A stretch of DNA of 64,000 nt from Cryptomeria japonica (taxonomy: Eukaryota; Streptophyta; Pinopsida; Cupressales; Cupressaceae): positions 838,865,388 through 838,929,387 of the forward strand of contig NC_081411.1 of assembly GCF_030272615.1 (NCBI RefSeq), given 5' to 3'. Below the pieces are notes generated by a model. That model saw nothing but the letters and a program-made list of their open reading frames with translations. It had not been told where the DNA came from and did no database searches. The translations under genes and the position numbers were made by a program. Numbering within the stretch: the first letter of the stretch is position 1; every line of letters begins with the position of its first letter. Below, in pieces: positions 21,201 to 32,913 of this stretch.

Positions 21201-21283
21201 TCGAAATGTTGCCGAAAATGTCAGATCTGCAACTTCAAAATACAAAATCTGCAACAAGATGTTAAATGCAAAAAGGGACAAGA

Positions 21284-21301
21284 GTCCCACCGGGCATGCC
21301 A
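21284..21301 (-). other. Element A primer binding site
   Basis: The minus strand reads TGGCATGCCCGGTGGGAC, three T residues after the LTR end. The TGG start fits the CCA end of a tRNA. I do not assign the tRNA. It is not the initiator Met site used by B and F. Confidence 0.75.
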
Positions 21302-21304
21302 AAA

Positions 21305-22068
21305 TGTATATGGTGAAAATGGATAACAATAATAACAATATTGAAAGGCTAAATGAATTCAACCACAAAACCCTAGCCTAACAACAACAAACATCCACCA
21401 TAACATATGAAGATTACCTAAGACAATGCAAATCAAACGAAACCACAAAGATTATACCATCACATGTCCAATAGGGTTTGGATCTCCATTCTTCCTATCT
21501 CCATTGATCTTGCTTGATATATTTGCTCTCAGATTTTATGTGCACAAAAGCTCAACAAAGAATGAAATGTGGTTGCAAGTAGGATCGTAGTGTAGTCAAT
21601 TGCATAAGAGATGATTAGGGTTTGATAATGAAGGAAGCATCTCCTTATATAGAAGACACAATATGAAATGGAGGGATAAGATTGAGAGGTGTAAAAGGAG
21701 GTCGGCTATGATTAGAGGGTAGGTAAGGGAAATAATAAAATAATGAAAGGGGTAGGTAGTGTAGGAATTAAGAGATGAATGACATGTGTCATGGGTAGAA
21801 AAGGTTAATGAATTAATTAAATAAATAAATATTTATTTAATTAATAGAAGAAGTGGGATAATTAAATAAATAAGATATTTATTTAATTTAGGAAAATGAT
21901 AATTTAAATAAATAAATGTATTTATTTAAATGAGAAATAAGACTAGAAGAGGATAAATGAATTAATTAAATAAATAAAGATTTATTTAATTAATAGAAGA
22001 ATTAAGCTTAGATAATTAAATAAATAAAATATTTATTTAATTAGACATGACAATTTTGGGTGTCTACA
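21305..22068 (-). repeat. Element A 5' LTR
   Basis: A 764-bp copy of 5832-6595 with about 13 differences by eye. The sense start is TGTAGACACCC at 22068, the TATA box is at 21644-21651, and the five AT palindromes are at about 21811-22043. Confidence 0.95.
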
Positions 22069-22073
22069 CATAG
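22069..22073. repeat. Target site duplication of element A, right copy
   Basis: CATAG, identical to 5827-5831. After it the sequence of element B's LTR resumes. Confidence 0.92.
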
Positions 22074-22743
22074 TATTACAAGATGATTACAAACAAAAAT
22101 GAACTTATAAATACTTCTGACCATGTTGGATAAGTTCTAGTTCAAGCTTTTTTAACCCTCACTATTTATTGGTTTTGTTGATGCTCTGTTTTGCTACCGG
22201 TTTACACTGTGCATGTGAAACTGCACACAGATGGTTCCTTTTGCTGACCAAAAAGCATATAATCAATCACTAATTAATTCACTATCAAAATCACATTCCA
22301 AACCTTATATAATCCATCGCTAAAAGGATCTCCTTAAATACCCTTTTTAACTTTTTACCATGTCGGCCTCAATGAAGAATATAATCTTGTCGGTTGCCAG
22401 ATCACAAGGTATTTCATACTTAATCCCGATGAATATGTCGGCCTACATACATTACCAAAAATTCCTTGACAAAAATTATCAAGGCCACAAGATAACTTAG
22501 TCAGGTCTCATCCTTAACCGGGTTCCAAATACACATTACTAGGATCAAGACTTAACCGGTTGTAAAGTAAAGTGAATAGGGGTTGAGTGTAGTGAATACC
22601 AGTTAACCCAAACAATTTAAAATGATAGATCAATGACTCCTGATGGAAGATATAGACATCAAAAGATGAGTTTCCTAATGAGTTGCCATCAATGACAACC
22701 CTAAGTGCCATTGGCCTTACCGGATGAGTGTCAATTGCCAACA
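22074..22743 (-). repeat. Element B 5' LTR, U3-side segment
   Basis: The 3' half (22383-22743) repeats 1-361. On the minus strand it starts TGTTGGCAATTGACACTCAT at 22743. With 5489-5831 it makes one LTR of about 1,013 bp. Confidence 0.85.
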
Positions 22744-24528
22744 CTTCCCTCATCCATTTCACTAAAGAAGCCAACATAAGCAAAGAGAAAGATAATAATT
22801 CTTGAATTTGAAAAGGAAGAAAAAACTAAGAAATACCGGATACACATCTAGAAGCCTAAGGCCAAGAAAATCAAGAAACCACTTGTTACAGAAAGCTTGT
22901 TTGAATCACTTTCTCAAGGTGAAGACCTAAAAGAGGTAGGCAAACTTTATGTTGAATTCAATGATGAAGATAAAAGTTGTATAGTTAAAGATTTTATATT
23001 ATATTTTGTCAAATTAGAAGGCATTGTAGAACAATTTAAGAATGATATTCCAAATGAATTATATTAGGAATTCATTAGAATTAGATAAATTGATAGGAAG
23101 GAAGAGCAGACTATTAAAGATTAGGTTTTTGAGTCTATTGGTTTCGCTCTTTCAAAAGAAGATAAGGCCAGTCTCATAGAAGCCTGCAAAACTAAACTGA
23201 GGACAAAGAGGAGTCTAGGCAATCTCATGTTATGAAAGATTGATGCCAAGGAGAATCTTAAGAATGAAATCATAGAAATAGTAATATCTGTTGCAAAGAA
23301 TCTTGGTATGTTACCATTGGGTGAGTCTAGTACTCCTACCATTGAGTTTGAGAATGTGGATAATAATCCTATTGACAATCCTGTTAACAATCTTAATGAA
23401 AATCCTATTGATGATACATCTATTATGGATAATGTGATGGATTCCCCCAGAACTTCTGATTTTTCTCCAAGAAAACCTGAATCAAGAAAAGGTAAGAAAA
23501 TTGAAGGCTCTAGTGATAAAGGTCAAGATGAAAAAGTGATAACTCAGTTTGAGAGTAATGAACCTGAGCCTAAGGGTTCATAAGAAGAAAAGATAGATAA
23601 TCTGGTGAAGGAATCAACTGTGAATGTATTTGTAATAGTGACAATGTTCGGTACTAGCTTCGATGTTGTTGATGATTCATGGAAGAAATTGTTTGTTGCA
23701 TCATTAGTCATTCAACCCATCACTTCATCTATGCAATATGTTGATTTCTCGAATGTTGATCTAGTTCAGAAACTCCAAATTGGAGAAGCCTTTCTATTGT
23801 TTGGTAGACAAGATTTTTAGAAGAAGGATAAAATTGTTTAGGATTTGTTGGCAGCACTCTATGTTGTGATGCCTGAGTGTCAATTAGGGTTGAAAACCCC
23901 CAATGCGTACAAACGCAAAATGTCAATCAGTTCATTAAACAATGTTTCAAACAAATTGAAGGAGAAATATGAGAAAGATAGAGAAAATGATAAAGATAAG
24001 TCATTGAAAGAACTTGAGGGTAAATGTGAGATTGCACATCATCATCTCACACAACTTATCTCTCAAGGTTATTCATACCTTTCAAATGGTGATATACTTT
24101 TCTCATACAACCTTCAGTGGCCAGATGCCACAAAGAGTATTAAGGATGAAATGAATATCATTGAGGAAAAGATCTGGTAGGCCTATGCAAATTTCAGGTT
24201 ATTTAAGGACTTATCTGGTTTCAAAAGAACAACAATTGAAGAGCTCCATGAGAAATACTATGAGTTATAGAAGAAAAGGGATGACATCATTCTTCCCTTA
24301 GGTAAATTGTAGGATTTGAATAGTGAAAACATATCTGTCATGAACCGAGCACTTTCTAGAGCCATGTAGTTCACATATTCTACACCCGGTCCTATTCAAG
24401 AGGCAAAGCAGATGCACACATCCCTGCAAGTACAGATCGAGTTCCTATCAGAGGCTATCTCACATTGGGATAAACATAAGGACTCCTGGACTATGCATGT
24501 TCAGAATCTCAAGCATTTCTCTGATTGA
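22744..24528 (+). pseudogene. Element C accessory frame of unknown family, decayed
   Basis: One plus-strand frame runs from about 22800 to a TGA at 24526. It starts at the breakpoint with element B, so its N-terminal part is outside the window. It is acidic and Lys-rich at first (KGKKIEGSSDKGQDEKV near 23500), then has VKESTVNVFVIVTMFGTSFD near 23610, and a long helical end (EELHEKYYEL near 24245, IEFLSEAISHWDKHKDSW near 24450). Most stops are TAG or TAA that would be CAG or CAA. The ending resembles the end of element B's accessory frame. No known enzyme motif is seen. Confidence 0.5.
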
Positions 24529-24543
24529 CATCAGTTGTCTCAC

Positions 24544-24738
24544 TTAGGGGGAGTTTCAGTTATGTTTACACACATTTTTTTTTATTTTTGGCCCTTTGTC
24601 ATTGCTATCAAAGGGAGAGCAGTGCTATGTCATTATGCAAAACCTTCAGATAATTAGTTAGTTGTTATTTCAATTGCTTTTTCTAAAAAAAACTTATACT
24701 ATATTAGTTTATGTTGTCATCAATGATAGAGGGGGAGA
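24544..24738 (+). other. Element C 3' untranslated part with purine tracts
   Basis: It contains TTAGGGGGAG at 24544-24553, a degenerate TCAAAGGGAGAGC near 24610, and the polypurine tract AGAGGGGGAGA at 24728-24738 directly before the LTR. Confidence 0.75.
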
Positions 24739-24739
24739 T

Positions 24740-25473
24740 TGTTGGCCTATTTTCATTGATGCCATTGATGTGATTTGGTCCGACATGTATGTTTTTTACT
24801 TGGTTCAGCGGTTTTCTTCAGTATATTTATTTCTTTATTATGCAATGTATGTTTACTTCATGCAGTTTTGAGGTCTGGTATCTACCTTACTGGAAGGTGT
24901 TTTGGGTTTGGTCCTATCCAAATGAGATGAAGGCATAATCTACATGGCATTTTTCATCTAGTCCTATCATCTAATATTGTAGGTGTGTTTTACAAAGCAC
25001 TTTTGGATCAAGTCGGAAGCTGGCATCTTATAAAGATACTTTTGTTGTTGTGTGTGGACTTTTCGGTCTCACCCCTTTCTAGTTGAGTCGTTTGATCAGA
25101 CTATTTAGTGTGGATACTTATAGCCATCAGTTTTTCTATTTAAAGGTATGTTTGTTGAAAAACAACTATTGTTATGTGGTGTATGTATAGTGGATGTATA
25201 AAATAGTTTGTGCACTTCAATGAAACTGTAATTCATGCATATGTTAGATGCAAATCTAACAGTTTAATTTTGTATCCTATCATTCGGTAGAGATATTTTT
25301 TTATATTTGTGTAGTAAGCCCTATAGGCAGTGAGCCAATCTCTTATATTGTGTAGATGGTTACATATTGCATTATATTTGAGAGATCGCTCTCTCCATGG
25401 TTTTTTCCATATAGGGTTTTCCACATACAAATCCAGTGTTATGTATTTTATGTTAATTTCCTTTACTGCATTT
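24740..25473 (+). repeat. Element C 3' LTR, first segment
   Basis: The LTR starts TGTTGGCCTATTTTCATTG directly after a polypurine tract and is cut at 25473 by element E, whose target duplication CATTT forms its last five bases. It contains the shared U5 motif GGGTTTTCCACATACAAAT at about 25413. The rest of the LTR is at 32914-33007. Confidence 0.8.
25469..25473. repeat. Target site duplication of element E, left copy
   Basis: CATTT, repeated at 32909-32913. Confidence 0.9.
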
Positions 25474-26988
25474 TGTTGGCATATGTGCAGAGCTTGATGA
25501 CATGATGATATTGTATGTTGTCATTGATGTCAATATGCTGAAGTATGAACCCATATATTGTAGTAAGAAAACCAGCAAGAGAACCGGTATGATGTTGTGA
25601 ACCGGTATATGTGAAAAAGTGAAGCGGTATGTTTGTTCAAGGTGAACCAGTATGTTGGAATGAGAACCGGTATCTGGGAAGTTTTGTATCAGGGTTTCAT
25701 TAGGCATGACTACCGGTTGGTAGTCTCAACTTCAAGGTTTCTGGCTGATGCATTCCAAGCCTATGTGATTCAATCGATGATATCTTGTGATAAGTTAGCA
25801 TTGTAATCAAGATCATATCATGTTACCACATTAGCCTTATGCACATGAAGGATTTCCTTGAGGATCTTGCATGAAGAAGATTGTTCCTATCTACCTCAAG
25901 AATGTGTGAAGTCTTTGTAAATGGTGGAGAACGCATGATGGGTTATCAACTTCTTGAAGCAGAAAAGAATGGATGTTGGAGAACGTCTTGAGATCTGTTC
26001 AAGACTGTTGTATTCAATGCAGTGTGATTAATGGTCTAGATTGAACCAACTGAATTGTTAAACCTAAATGTTTAGGGTTTAGGGTTTATGCTACCGACCT
26101 ATCTATTTCCTATAAGATCGATGATGTTTTTCATTTTGAAGTCATTGGCAAATGTTATGTGTGTATCCCAGTGAGTGATACTTAATTCTTGCCAGACTGG
26201 AGAAGTGTGTTGATACCTATAGACTGTGATTACAGAAGCAAAGGAGCTAAAGAGGATCTGCCTTGGCATTGTGTGCTGTTATCAGATCAGTGTATTACCT
26301 ATTGACTTTTAACCATTTCAGTAGTTGGAAAATCCCTTAACCGGGTAGCTTTAATAGGATTTTGTGTAAATCCTTTAACAGGGTGACTCAATTCAATGAG
26401 TTCTTCAAATCCTCTTGCGAGGCAACCTTTAACAGGGTTCTAACCTTTAACTAGGTATTTAGCCATCCCTTAACCGGGTGATCCCTAGCAAGATCGGTTC
26501 CTAGCAGAACCTATTGTAAAAGTCTTTAACCGGACTAGGCTCCTAACAGAGCGGAATTCAAAAGAGTTCAAAGAACAAATTGTGGGTATTCATCCCCATT
26601 GTGGTTTTTCCCAGTTGGGTTTCCACATGAAAAAATTAGTGTGTCATGTGTGATGCTTTTCATGTGATGCTTTAATATTTTCTATCAAGTGGTAATGCAT
26701 GTTGAACCAGTAGTCTTTACATTTCTCATGTATTACATGTTTATGCATATGAGTGAACTGGAAAGGAGATGTTAGGTGTGGTGAAGATCTAAGTGATAAC
26801 CAGTTTATGCTTGTCACAATCATTCTTGGTTTTACTTCTAGTACTCTATTTTGGATCGGTGTTACTATTTACCAGTTAAGTGCAGTATTTGCAGTCAAAT
26901 TGGTTCAGGGAAAGTTTTTGTTGGTACTGATTCACCCTTCCCCCCCTCAGTACCGATTTGGTACTAACTATTCATCATTTATTCATCA
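25474..26988 (+). repeat. Element E 5' LTR
   Basis: It starts TGTTGGCATATGTGCAG and ends ATTCATCA two bases before the primer site. It contains the U5 motif GGGTTTCCACATGAAAAAAT near 26617 and a C tract followed by CTCAGTACCG near 26945. The box at about 25917 reads TTTGTAAATGG where the 3' copy has TCTATAAATGG, so its TATA element is probably damaged. Confidence 0.93.
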
Positions 26989-26990
26989 AT

Positions 26991-27002
26991 TGGTATTAGA
27001 GC
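26991..27002 (+). other. Element E primer binding site
   Basis: It reads TGGTATTAGAGC, the initiator tRNA-Met site with one C-to-T change against TGGTATCAGAGC. Confidence 0.85.
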
Positions 27003-27059
27003 ATCCTCTAGGTCCTCTATGTTGTAAGCTTAACCGCTTGAGGAAAAGATCCTACTCTA

Positions 27060-28622
27060 ATGATGAAGAGGGAAGGTCCAAAGTTCAATAGAGATAACTT
27101 TAAAATATGGAAGCACAGAATGAAGATATACATCAGAAGCATGGGTGCTCAACGTGGGAACTATGTTGAGAATGCTTATGTTATTCCTATCAGTACTCTC
27201 ACCAATGATCAAAGAAGAGAGATTCAGGAGAATGGGCAAGTCATGGAAGCCCTAATCAGCAACCTATCTGATATTGAGTTTATTGATGTTTAGGATAAAG
27301 ACAATTCCAAAGAAGTATGGGATGCTCTGGAGAATATCTATGGCGGTGATGAGCATGTGAAACAAGCTAAGTAAGAGAGTCTTAGGGGAAAGTTTGAAGA
27401 CATGCGGATGGTTGAAGGAGAGACCATTCAACAATATGGAATAAGAATCAAAACTGTTGTTGGAGACATCAAGAGTGCAAGAGGTAAAATTGAGGATTCC
27501 ACTATTGTTAGCAAAGTCTTGAGATCCTTGTTACTAGTCTATGCAATAAGGGTTTCTGCTATTCAAGAGTTGAGGTCTATAGACAAGACAAAGGTATCCT
27601 TAGACTCAATCATTGCTAAGTTGACCATATATGAGTTGAATAATTATGATGGTAGTATTCAGAAGATTGAATCAGCCTTTAGAGCATATGTCACACCATC
27701 TAGAAAAGGAAAAGAAGCAAGTACTAGTTGTGAACCAAGACAAGGTAGAGAAATGGATGATGAGGAGATCCTGATGGAATTTGAAGCTCTTCTTGCCAAG
27801 AGACTTCCTAAGGGAACTGGTAAATACAGAGGTAAGCTTCCTTTGAATTGCTTCTCTTGTAATAGGATAGGACACATTGTTGTAAACTGTCTTAATGGAG
27901 ATAATAAGGACAAACTGGAGAAGTTCAAGAAGTTAAAAGGAGGAAACAAGAGAAATTGTTTTGTAGCAGTTGATGAAGGTGTCACTGATGAGGAATCAGA
28001 AGATGAAGAAAATGAAGACATTGTGTTTGTAATAGTTAAGGAAAATGTGTCAGACAAGAAAGCTCTTGTCTCCCGCTTTGATAATTCCAATGAGTGGACT
28101 ATTGATAGTGGTTGTTCTCACCACATGACTGGTGACCGGAGCAAGTTTTTGTCTCTGGAAGAGTATGATGATGGTGTGGTCCGATTTGGTAATGATGCAC
28201 CATGTATGGTAAAAGGCAGAGGGTCCATCTCTCTGAATGGAAAAAGCAGTGCTGATAATGTGTATTGGGTAGAAGGTCTCAGACACAACCTTTTGAGTGT
28301 TGCCTAGCTGAATGATAATGGGCTCACTCTAGAATTCAGAGATGGAGTGTGCAAAATAAAATGAAAGAGTGGTGAACTGATGGCCACCGGTATGCAGACC
28401 AGAGGTAACTTATTTCAGCAAAATGCAAATATCAGTACATGTCTAATGGCGAAGTTTGATGATAGCTGGATATGGCATAGGAGACTCTACCATGTAAACT
28501 TTGATAATATTGTGAAGGCCAGTAAGATCAAGGCAATTAGAGGATTACCTATGCTGAGCAAACCAGAGAATCCTTTGTGCAAAGTGTCAACTGGGGAAAA
28601 TGTCTTCATCAACCTTCAAAGG
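27060..28622 (+). pseudogene. Element E gag and protease, decayed
   Basis: The ATG at 27060 opens a copia gag (MMKREGPKFNRDNFKIWKHR). The zinc knuckle CFSCNRIGHIVVNC is near 27850, with the normal CX2CX4HX4C spacing. The protease active site WTIDSGCSHHMTGD is near 28097 and the protease end VEGLRHNLLSV near 28270, followed by the pre-integrase block WIWHRRLYHVNFDNIV. Stops near 27291 (CAG), 27372 (CAA), 28305 (CAG) and 28362 (CGA) fit C-to-T changes. The frame breaks near 28580 at the CX2C motif of the integrase N-terminus. Confidence 0.9.
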
Positions 28623-29520
28623 TAAATATTTCACTGTAAACAATTTACTTGATCTTGTGCATACTGATTTGTGTGGTCCTATGAAAACTAGCAGTGTGTA
28701 GGGAGATAGGTATTTTATGATTCTTACTAATGATTGCTCAAGAATGATGTGGGTCACATTCTTGAAAGACAAGTCTAAAGCTTTTGGAAAATTCAAAGCC
28801 TCTAGAGCACTGGTTGAAAAAGAAAGTGGTAAGAGGATTAAGTGCCTAAGAACTGATCAAGGAGGAGAATTCACTTCTGGTGAATTCAACAAGTACTATT
28901 AAGAGAATGACATCAAGAGACAACTGTCTACCCCCTGGACTCCATAGCAGAATGGCCTAGCAGAGAGGAACAACCGAACTGTAGTTGAAGCAGCTAGAAC
29001 AATCCTAATCCAAGGAAAATTTGCTCACACTTTTTGGAGAGAAGCAGTGAGCACTGCAGTCTATACAATGAACTAGGTACTAATCAAGAAAGGTAAAGAT
29101 AAAAAACCTTATGAGTATTAGACTGGTAAGACACCAGTGGTAAGCTACTTTAGAGTGTTTGGTAGCAAATATTATATGAAGAGGAGTAAACATCAGAGCA
29201 AGTTTGATGCAAAATGTGATGAGGGAATACTCCTAGGGTATTTCACCAAGAGCAAAGCTCTCAAATGTTTCAACAATAGGACTCAGAGAATTGTTGAAAG
29301 TATCAATGTTAGAGTTGATGAAACCTTTGAGAAACCTGAGGAAACCGACAGTGAGCAAGTGGTAGATGAACCGGTTGTAACCTTCTGGGAACTGGTTGCA
29401 AATCAACCTAGTACTAGAAATAGTGCTCCTACACTGATAGATGATGATGCTGATGAAGATGAGGATGAAGAAGAAAAGCAAGAGGAAACAACTAAGATAA
29501 TTCCTAGGTATGTAAAGCTA
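28623..29520 (+). pseudogene. Element E integrase, decayed
   Basis: In the frame after the shift: LDLVHTDLCGPM (first Asp) near 28655, RTDQGGEFTSGEF (second Asp) near 28850 and LAERNNRTVVEAAR (Glu) near 28960, so the DDE triad is all present. [12 protein letters not shown] near 29150 and [19 protein letters not shown] near 29220 are the usual copia C-terminal blocks. Stops near 28699, 28900, 28946, 29074 and 29119 all fit CAG or CAA changed by C to T. Confidence 0.9.
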
Positions 29521-31152
29521 AATCATGATCCAAAGCAGATCATAGGAGACAAGGATGCAAGAATTCTTACAAGAAGAAAGGTCAGAGAAAATTCTTGCAT
29601 GATCTCTGAATTTGAGCCTAAAACATTTAAAGAGGCACATAAAGATGAAGACAAGATCAAGGCAATGGAAGAAGAACTTGACCAGATAGAAAAGAATGGT
29701 ACATGGTCTTTGGTACCCAGGCCTGAGCATAAAAATTTCATAGGCACCAAATGGGTTTTCAAAAATAAGCTGAATGAAGATGGTACAATGGTAAGAAACA
29801 AAGCCAGACTGGTGTGTAAAGGATATGCCCAAGAAGAAGAAGGAGAAGACTATGGAGAAACCTTTGCTCCAGTAGCTAGATTGGAAGGAGTTCATATGCT
29901 CGTTGCATATGCAGCTTTCAAAGGATTCAAAGTATATCAAATGGATGTAAAATCTGCATTCCTAAATGGAATACTTGAAGAGGAGGTGTATATAGAGCAA
30001 CTAGATGGGTTTGCCCTATCAGAAGATAGTGACATGGTGTGCAGGCTACATAAAGCCTTGTATGGATTGAATCAGGCACCTAGAGTATGGTATGAATGCT
30101 TACACTCCCATCTTGTGAAGATTGGATTTGAAAGAACAAGTGAAGATAGCAATATCTACTTGAAGTCAGAAGGAGATCAGATTTTGATCTGTGAAGTATT
30201 TGTTGATGACATAATTTTGGGTGGAGATGACAAGATGAGTCATGATTTTATAGATGAGATGAAGAAGGAATTTGAGATGTCACTTATAGGGGAGATTAAG
30301 TTCTTCATTGGACTATAGATTCAAAAAATGAAAGATGGTGTCTTTATCACTCAGTCCAAATATGTCAAAGAGGTGTTGAAGACCTTTGGCATGGAAGACA
30401 ACAAACTGATTGGTACACTGATGGTGACCAGTTGTAAATTATCAAAAGAGGATGACTCAGCATTGGTGAATGAGAAGGAATACCGATCAATGATTGGTAA
30501 GTTACACTATGTAGTGCATAGCAGACCGGACATTGCACATGCAGTGGGCATTACTGCACGGTTCCAGAAAAGTCCAAGAGAATCCCACTTGGTAGCAGTC
30601 AAGCGGATTCTGAGATATCTGAAGGGAACTATTGACTATGGATTGTGGTATCCATATAGTAATGACTTCAACCTCAAAGTGTTTACAGATGTTGATTGGG
30701 TTGGTAATGTGGATGACCGAAAGAGCACAACCGGTGGTGCATTCTTTCTTGGTGATAGACTAGTCTCATGGATGAGTAAGAAGAAGAGTTGTATCTCTCA
30801 GTCTACAGCAGAAGCGGAATATGTTGCAGCATTTATGAACTGCACTCAGACAATATGGATGAAGCATGTATTAAGTAGTTTCAAAGTTCCTATATCTAAA
30901 CCGGTGAGTATATTATATGACAACACAAGTGCAATTAATATTTCCAAGAATCCGGTTTTACATGCTAGAACCAAGAACTTCAAGCTCAAGTATCATTTCT
31001 TGAGGGAGAAGGTTCAGAACAAAGAGGTTGTATTGGAACATGTTTCTAGTAACGAGCAATTAGCAGACATATTCACCAAGCCTCTACCGAAGGCTACATT
31101 TACTTATTTAAGAGGTGAATTAGGGGTGTTGCCCCTTCAAGAGGTGAACTAA
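29521..31152 (+). pseudogene. Element E reverse transcriptase and RNase H
   Basis: Open from 29137 to 30318 and, after one TAG (CAG to TAG), from 30319 to 31152. RT blocks are [20 protein letters not shown] near 29750, [20 protein letters not shown] near 29935 and the catalytic VFVDDIILG near 30197. RNase H has FTDVDWVGNVDDRKSTTGG near 30680, STAEAEYVAAF near 30800 and YDNTSAINISKNPVLHARTK near 30917, and the end ADIFTKPLPK near 31065. All key acidic residues are there. One stop apart, this is the best kept polymerase of the window. Confidence 0.93.
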
Positions 31153-31227
31153 AGGTGTATGCTCCACATTAGTTAGGTATTGCATTGATAAATCTTTTTT
31201 AGGATTCATGTGTTGAAGGATGATACT

Positions 31228-31397
31228 CCTTAGGGGGAGCAGCATAGTGGAACATAGTTGTTTGTGCCTCCACTTTAGCATTTTTGTCAAAGGGGGAGAA
31301 GATGTGAAGTGGAGAAGATATCTGCAGTGTTGGGGAGAAGATGATGTGAGGCAGAGAGATATCTTTATATATTACCATCAATGCCAAAGGGGGAGAT
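31228..31397 (+). other. Element E purine tracts before the 3' LTR
   Basis: Three tracts: CTTAGGGGGAGC near 31229, TCAAAGGGGGAGA near 31287 and the final CAAAGGGGGAGAT at 31385-31397, the last directly before the LTR. Confidence 0.8.
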
Positions 31398-32908
31398 TGT
31401 TGGCATATGTGCAAAGATTGATGGCATGATGATATTGTATGTTGTCATTGATGTCAATATGCTAAAGTATGAACCGGTATATTGTAGTAAGCAAACCGGC
31501 AAGAGAACTAGTATGATGTTGTGAATCGGTATATGTGAAAAAGTGAAGCAGTATGTTTGTTCATGGTGAACCAATATGTTGGAATGAGAACTGGTATATG
31601 GGAAGTTTTGTATCAGGGTTTCATTTGGCATGACTACCGATTGGTAGTCTCAGCTTCAGAGTTTCTGGTTGATGCATTCCAAGCCTGTGTGATTCAACTG
31701 ATGACATCTTGTGATGAGTTAGCATTGTAATGAAGATCAGATCATGTTGCCATGTCAGCCTTGTGCGCGTGAAGGATTTCCTTGAGGATCTTGCATGAAG
31801 AAGATTGTTCCTATCTACCTCAGAAATGTGTGAAGTCTCTATAAATGGTGGAGAACACGTGATGGGTTATCGGCTTCTTGAAGCGACAAAGAATGGACAT
31901 TAGAGAACATCTTGAGATCTGTTCAAGACTATTGTATTAAATGCAGTGTGATTAACGGTCTAGATTGAACCGACTAAATTGTTAAACCTAAATGTTTAGG
32001 GTTTAGGGTTTATACTACCGACCTATCTGTTTCCTATAAGGTCGATAATGTTTTTCATTTTGAAGTTGGAAAATTTTATGTGTGTACCCCAGTGAGTGAT
32101 ACTTGATTCTTACCAGACCAGAGAAGTGTGTTGATACCTGCAGAGTGTGATTGCAGAAGCAAAGGAGCTAAAGAGGATTTGCCTTGGCATTGTGTGTTGT
32201 TATCATATCAGTGTATTACCTATTGACTTTTAACCATTTCAGCAGTTGGAAAATCCCTTAACCGGGTAGCTTTAATAGGTTTTTGTGTAAATCCTTTAAC
32301 AGGGTGACTCAATTCAATAAGTTCTTCAAATCCTCTTGCAAGGTAACCTTTAACAGGGTTCTAACCTTTAACCGAGTATTTAGCCATCCCTTAACCAGGT
32401 GATCTCTAGTAGGATCGGTTCCTAGTAGAACCTATTGTACAAGTCTTTAACCGGACTAGGCTCCTAACAGAGTGGACTTTAAAAGAGTTCAAAGAATAAC
32501 TTGTGGGTATTCATCCCCACCGTGGTTTTTCCCAGTTAGGTTTCCATGTGAAAAAAGCGGTGTGTCATGTGTGATGCTTTTCATGTGATGCTTTAATATT
32601 TTTTGTCAAGTGGTAATGCATGTTGAACCAGTAATCTTTACATTTCTGATGTATGACCTGTTTATGTATATGAGTGAAGTGGAAAGGAGATGTTAGGTGT
32701 TGTGAAGATCTAAGTAATAACTAGTTTATGCTTGTCATAGTCATTCTTGGTTTTACTGGTAGTACTTTGTTTTGGATTAGTGTTACTGTTTACTAGTTAA
32801 GTGCAGTCTTTGCAGTCAAACTGGTTCAGGGAAAGTTTTTGTTGGTACTGATTCACCCCCCCCCTCTTAGTATCGGTTTGGTACTAATTATTCATCATTT
32901 ATTAATCA
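31398..32908 (+). repeat. Element E 3' LTR
   Basis: It starts TGTTGGCATATGTGCAAAG and ends ATTAATCA. It repeats 25474-26988. A TATAAA box is kept at 31840-31845. Confidence 0.93.
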
Positions 32909-32913
32909 CATTT
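32909..32913. repeat. Target site duplication of element E, right copy
   Basis: CATTT, identical to 25469-25473. Confidence 0.9.

Larger units (their letters stand above)
19041..21283 (-). other. Element A 5' leader, 2.2 kb
   Basis: Between the primer site and gag there is a long leader. It holds two clusters of CACAGACGCG-like words (about 19535-19735 and 20937-21200) and a GC-richer, less repetitive island at about 20003-20345 with the words CCACATGGGGTTTTACCCGC and CTCTATAAATACAG. No coding frame is convincing. Confidence 0.7.
5832..22068 (-). mobile_element. Element A: TAT-type Ty3/Gypsy LTR retrotransposon with an antisense PMD gene
   Basis: This is a full-length 16,237-bp insertion with two 764-bp LTRs (TGT...ACA) and a CATAG duplication. 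Coding order on the minus strand is gag, protease, a linker with a G-patch-like piece, reverse transcriptase, RNase H, a second (archaeal-type) RNase H, and integrase. This order with two RNase H domains is typical of the TAT lineage. A long 3' region between integrase and 3' LTR carries a plus-strand plant mobile domain gene. The LTRs differ at about 13 positions by my count, so the last insertion is fairly young, yet the coding frames hold over 20 stops, a changed RT catalytic residue and frame changes. The copy cannot be autonomous. Confidence 0.93.
1..22743 (-). mobile_element. Element B: non-autonomous copia-type LTR element, interrupted by element A
   Basis: B is read on the minus strand. 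Its 3' LTR (1-361) is cut by the window edge, its internal part is 375-5474, and its 5' LTR is split by element A into 5489-5831 and 22074-22743, about 1,013 bp when A is ignored. The LTR ends are TGTTGG...CCAACA. A primer site complementary to initiator tRNA-Met and a polypurine tract are present. The 5.1 kb internal region holds a coiled-coil and zinc-knuckle frame and a large accessory frame, but I find no reverse transcriptase or integrase. It therefore looks like a large non-autonomous derivative. The target duplication cannot be checked because the left end is missing. Confidence 0.75.
25474..32908 (+). mobile_element. Element E: near-complete Ty1/Copia retrotransposon
   Basis: A 7,435-bp element with LTRs of 1,515 and 1,511 bp, TGTTGG...ATCA ends, primer site, polypurine tract and CATTT duplication. 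Coding order is gag, protease, integrase, reverse transcriptase, RNase H, as in copia. The LTRs differ by about 8% in the part I compared. About ten in-frame stops and one frame change near 28580 disable it. It lies inside the 3' LTR of element C. Confidence 0.95.
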
